Positions 62,226-64,000 of a stretch of DNA of 64,000 nt are shown one piece after another. Numbering within the stretch: position 1 is the stretch's first letter; the number at the start of each line of letters is the position of its first letter. The notes under the pieces are model-generated. The model was given only the letters and a program-made list of their open reading frames with translations. It was not told the DNA's origin and searched no databases. The stretch covers positions 868,001 to 932,000 of the forward strand of contig NC_008609.1 of assembly GCF_000015045.1 (NCBI RefSeq). Reading direction: 5' to 3'. Made by a program: the position numbers and the translations under genes. This stretch comes from Pelobacter propionicus DSM 2379 (GTDB lineage: Bacteria; Desulfobacterota; Desulfuromonadia; Geobacterales; Pseudopelobacteraceae).

Positions 62226-64000
62226 ATGCAAGATAATCATACGATCCCGCAGACCCTAACGGTTCTTGAGCAGACATGGAACCGCTATGTCCAGAATGAA
62301 GTGATTGAGATTCATCGAATCCGGCCGGAGGTGGCAAACTCCTGGCAACGCTGCCGAAACTACAAGGTCAATCCCTATGACATTGGTGACCAGGCGGTAA
62401 ATCAGCTGGAACTCAGGGAACGTCTCCACCGTAATCACCATCTGGTAAAGATCGCGCGTTCTGCCATGGAAAACCTGTATACCTTTGTTCGGGGGTCTGG
62501 TTTTGAAATCGTCCTGTCGGACCAGCATGCCTACCTGCTGGAGGTTGTGGGGGATCGTGACATAATCAGCAAGGGGACCAAGGTTCAGCTCTGTCCCGGC
62601 GGCAACTGGCATGAGTCGTCCAAGGGAACCAACGCCATCGGGACCGCTCTCATGGAGAAACAGCCGGTTCAGATCCTGGCCTGGGAACACTTCTGTCGGC
62701 CGAATCATTTTCTGACCTGCTCCGCTGCCCCCATTTTTGATCCTGAAGGGGAGATTGTGGGGGTTCTCAATATCTCCGGAGATTACCGTTATGCCAATGC
62801 CCATACCCTCGGCATGGTTGTGGCAGCGGTAAATGCCATCGAAAAACAGCTTTGTCTTCATAAGGTCACCAGTAAACTCTACATCTCCTACAAATACTCC
62901 CAGACCCTTTTGGAATCCATTTCGGACGGTATCGTCTCCGTGAACAACAGCGGCATCATTGCCGAGATGAACTCCAGCGGTGGCAAAATATTCGGCATCA
63001 ATCACCAGGCGGCCAAGGGCAAGCATATCAACACCGTCATGCGCCAGCAGGCGCCAATTCTGTCGCTGCTTGCCACCGGTGAGGGGTATCGGGATAGGGA
63101 AATTCTGCTGGAGAACCAGGGGAAGAAGGTGTTTAGTTCTGCTACCCTGCTGCTGGATGATTCCGGCAACACCATCGGTGCCGTTGCCGTCCTGCGCCAG
63201 GCGCGGGACGCGCTGAAGTCCCGCCGCGCCCAGCATTCCTCGTTGCCCCGCTACTCCTTTGACGACATTATCGGAGAGAGCCCCGCCATCAGCGAGGCCA
63301 AGGAATGGGCACGGATCGCGGCAAACAGTGGTTCGACCATTCTGCTCAGCGGTGAGAGCGGTACCGGCAAGGAGTTGTTTGCCCAGTCAATTCACAATGT
63401 CAGCTCTTTCAGGAACGGCCCTTTTATTGCCATCAACTGCGCCGCTATCCCGGAAGCCCTTGTTGAAAGTGAGCTGTTCGGCTATGCGGAGGGAACTTTC
63501 ACCGGTGCCAAAAAAGGCGGTAGCCCGGGTAAATTCGAGAGTGCCGACCGTGGTACGCTCTTTCTCGACGAGATAGGCGATATGCCGCTTACTGTTCAGG
63601 CCAAGGTGTTGAGGGTTATCCAGGAAAAGAAGATCTCCCGCGTTGGTTCCAGCGAAGAGCGCCAGGTGGAGATTCGCATCATCGCCTCGACCCATAAGAA
63701 TCTGCGGACAGAGGTGCTAAACGGTAATTTTCGGGAAGACCTCTTCTACAGGCTCAATGTCCTGGTCGTCCAGGTTCCGCCTTTGCGTGACAGGGGCGGG
63801 GATATCCCCTTGGTCGCCTGCCATCTGGTGGAGAAGATCTCCGCAAGGATGGGCAAACAGCGGATCGTTGGGGAAGATGCTTTCTGGGGAAAGCTTGCCT
63901 CTCATAACTGGCCCGGTAATGTTCGTGAACTGGAAAATGCCATCGAGCAGGCTGTCGTCAGGTCGGATGACTCCGGGGTCCTGTTGGCTCGTCATCTGAC
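62226..64000 (+). CDS. AcoR-like sigma-54-dependent activator (3' end outside window)
   Basis: An open frame of 591 codons from ATG 62226 to the window edge. N-terminal region (RPEVANSWQRCRNYKVNP) and GAF domain (about 60-210; GTNAIGTAL) are those of AcoR-type activators. A PAS domain (about 225-330) precedes the AAA+ domain: Walker A GESGTGKE (376-383), the sigma-54 contact loop as GTFTGA (423-428, Thr in place of Ala), Walker B GTLFLDEIGDM and WPGNVRELEN. The Fis-type helix-turn-helix lies beyond the edge. AcoR-type proteins activate acetoin or alcohol catabolism operons; the target is not in the window. Confidence 0.92.
   Translation, partial: MQDNHTIPQTLTVLEQTWNRYVQNEVIEIHRIRPEVANSWQRCRNYKVNPYDIGDQAVNQLELRERLHRNHHLVKIARSAMENLYTFVRGSGFEIVLSDQHAYLLEVVGDRDIISKGTKVQLCPGGNWHESSKGTNAIGTALMEKQPVQILAWEHFCRPNHFLTCSAAPIFDPEGEIVGVLNISGDYRYANAHTLGMVVAAVNAIEKQLCLHKVTSKLYISYKYSQTLLESISDGIVSVNNSGIIAEMNSSGGKIFGINHQAAKGKHINTVMRQQAPILSLLATGEGYRDREILLENQGKKVFSSATLLLDDSGNTIGAVAVLRQARDALKSRRAQHSSLPRYSFDDIIGESPAISEAKEWARIAANSGSTILLSGESGTGKELFAQSIHNVSSFRNGPFIAINCAAIPEALVESELFGYAEGTFTGAKKGGSPGKFESADRGTLFLDEIGDMPLTVQAKVLRVIQEKKISRVGSSEERQVEIRIIASTHKNLRTEVLNGNFREDLFYRLNVLVVQVPPLRDRGGDIPLVACHLVEKISARMGKQRIVGEDAFWGKLASHNWPGNVRELENAIEQAVVRSDDSGVLLARHL

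Overview
The window looks like chromosomal DNA from a Desulfuromonadales-type deltaproteobacterium (Geobacter/Pelobacter group). This is an inference from content: many c-type cytochromes, a Na+-type N-ATPase operon, sigma-54 regulators, a Geobacter-style radical SAM/SPASM maturase, and several metal and metalloid resistance blocks. No rRNA, tRNA or CRISPR array was seen.

Layout. 1-2526: end of a DUF58 gene and a transglutaminase-like membrane protein whose catalytic Cys is Ala. 2621-8599: a plus-strand iron/cytochrome cluster (FTR1 permease, GspG-like protein, membrane protein, imelysin-like protein, di-haem oxidoreductase with an in-frame TGA, lytic transglycosylase, mono-haem cytochrome), then a DAHP synthase. 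9715-10391: apparently decayed DNA. 10392-14190: ZIP transporter, MerR regulator and divergent Cd/Zn/Pb P-type ATPase with a 19-bp-spacer promoter. 14926-17740 (minus): a likely fluoride-export cluster (CLC of the fluoride type, CrcB, two DUF190 proteins). 17942-20186 (minus): radical SAM/SPASM protein with two tandem Cys-rich zinc-ribbon proteins. 20285-21759 (minus): arsC-acr3.

22100-29495: Bcr/CflA exporter, then a minus-strand N-ATPase operon (beta, epsilon, AtpQ, a, c, b, alpha, gamma) with a Na+-type c subunit and no recognisable atpR. 29758-31143: alpha/beta hydrolase and DUF2284 protein. 31202-33773 (minus): AhpD-like protein, ArsP-type permease, two thioredoxin-fold proteins and CcdA. 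This operon and arsC-acr3 have nearly the same promoter/operator, with palindrome ATCCGCTTGTGCGGAT, and an ArsR regulator lies at 37877-38260. 33964-35594: MFS exporter with MarR regulator.

Two 1677-bp IS1182-type elements with the same transposase protein lie in opposite orientation at 35644-37320 and 50123-51799, each with a 4-bp target duplication. The second splits the Walker B motif of a sigma-54 activator gene. Between them are a thioredoxin-like gene, arsR, a methyltransferase, XdhC, a Nudix hydrolase, a penta-haem cytochrome, a CDF exporter, a three-gene cobalamin operon headed by a CobJ-CobQ fusion, and a lytic transglycosylase.

52826-58049 is a chemotaxis operon (cheW, cheA, cheR, HDOD, cheB). 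It is followed by an fmdB-type mini-gene, prfC, a DoxX protein, a GGDEF protein and, running off the right edge, an AcoR-like sigma-54 activator. The main themes are metal, metalloid and halide homeostasis controlled by local MerR, ArsR and MarR regulators, sodium bioenergetics, and recent IS activity that has broken a regulator.
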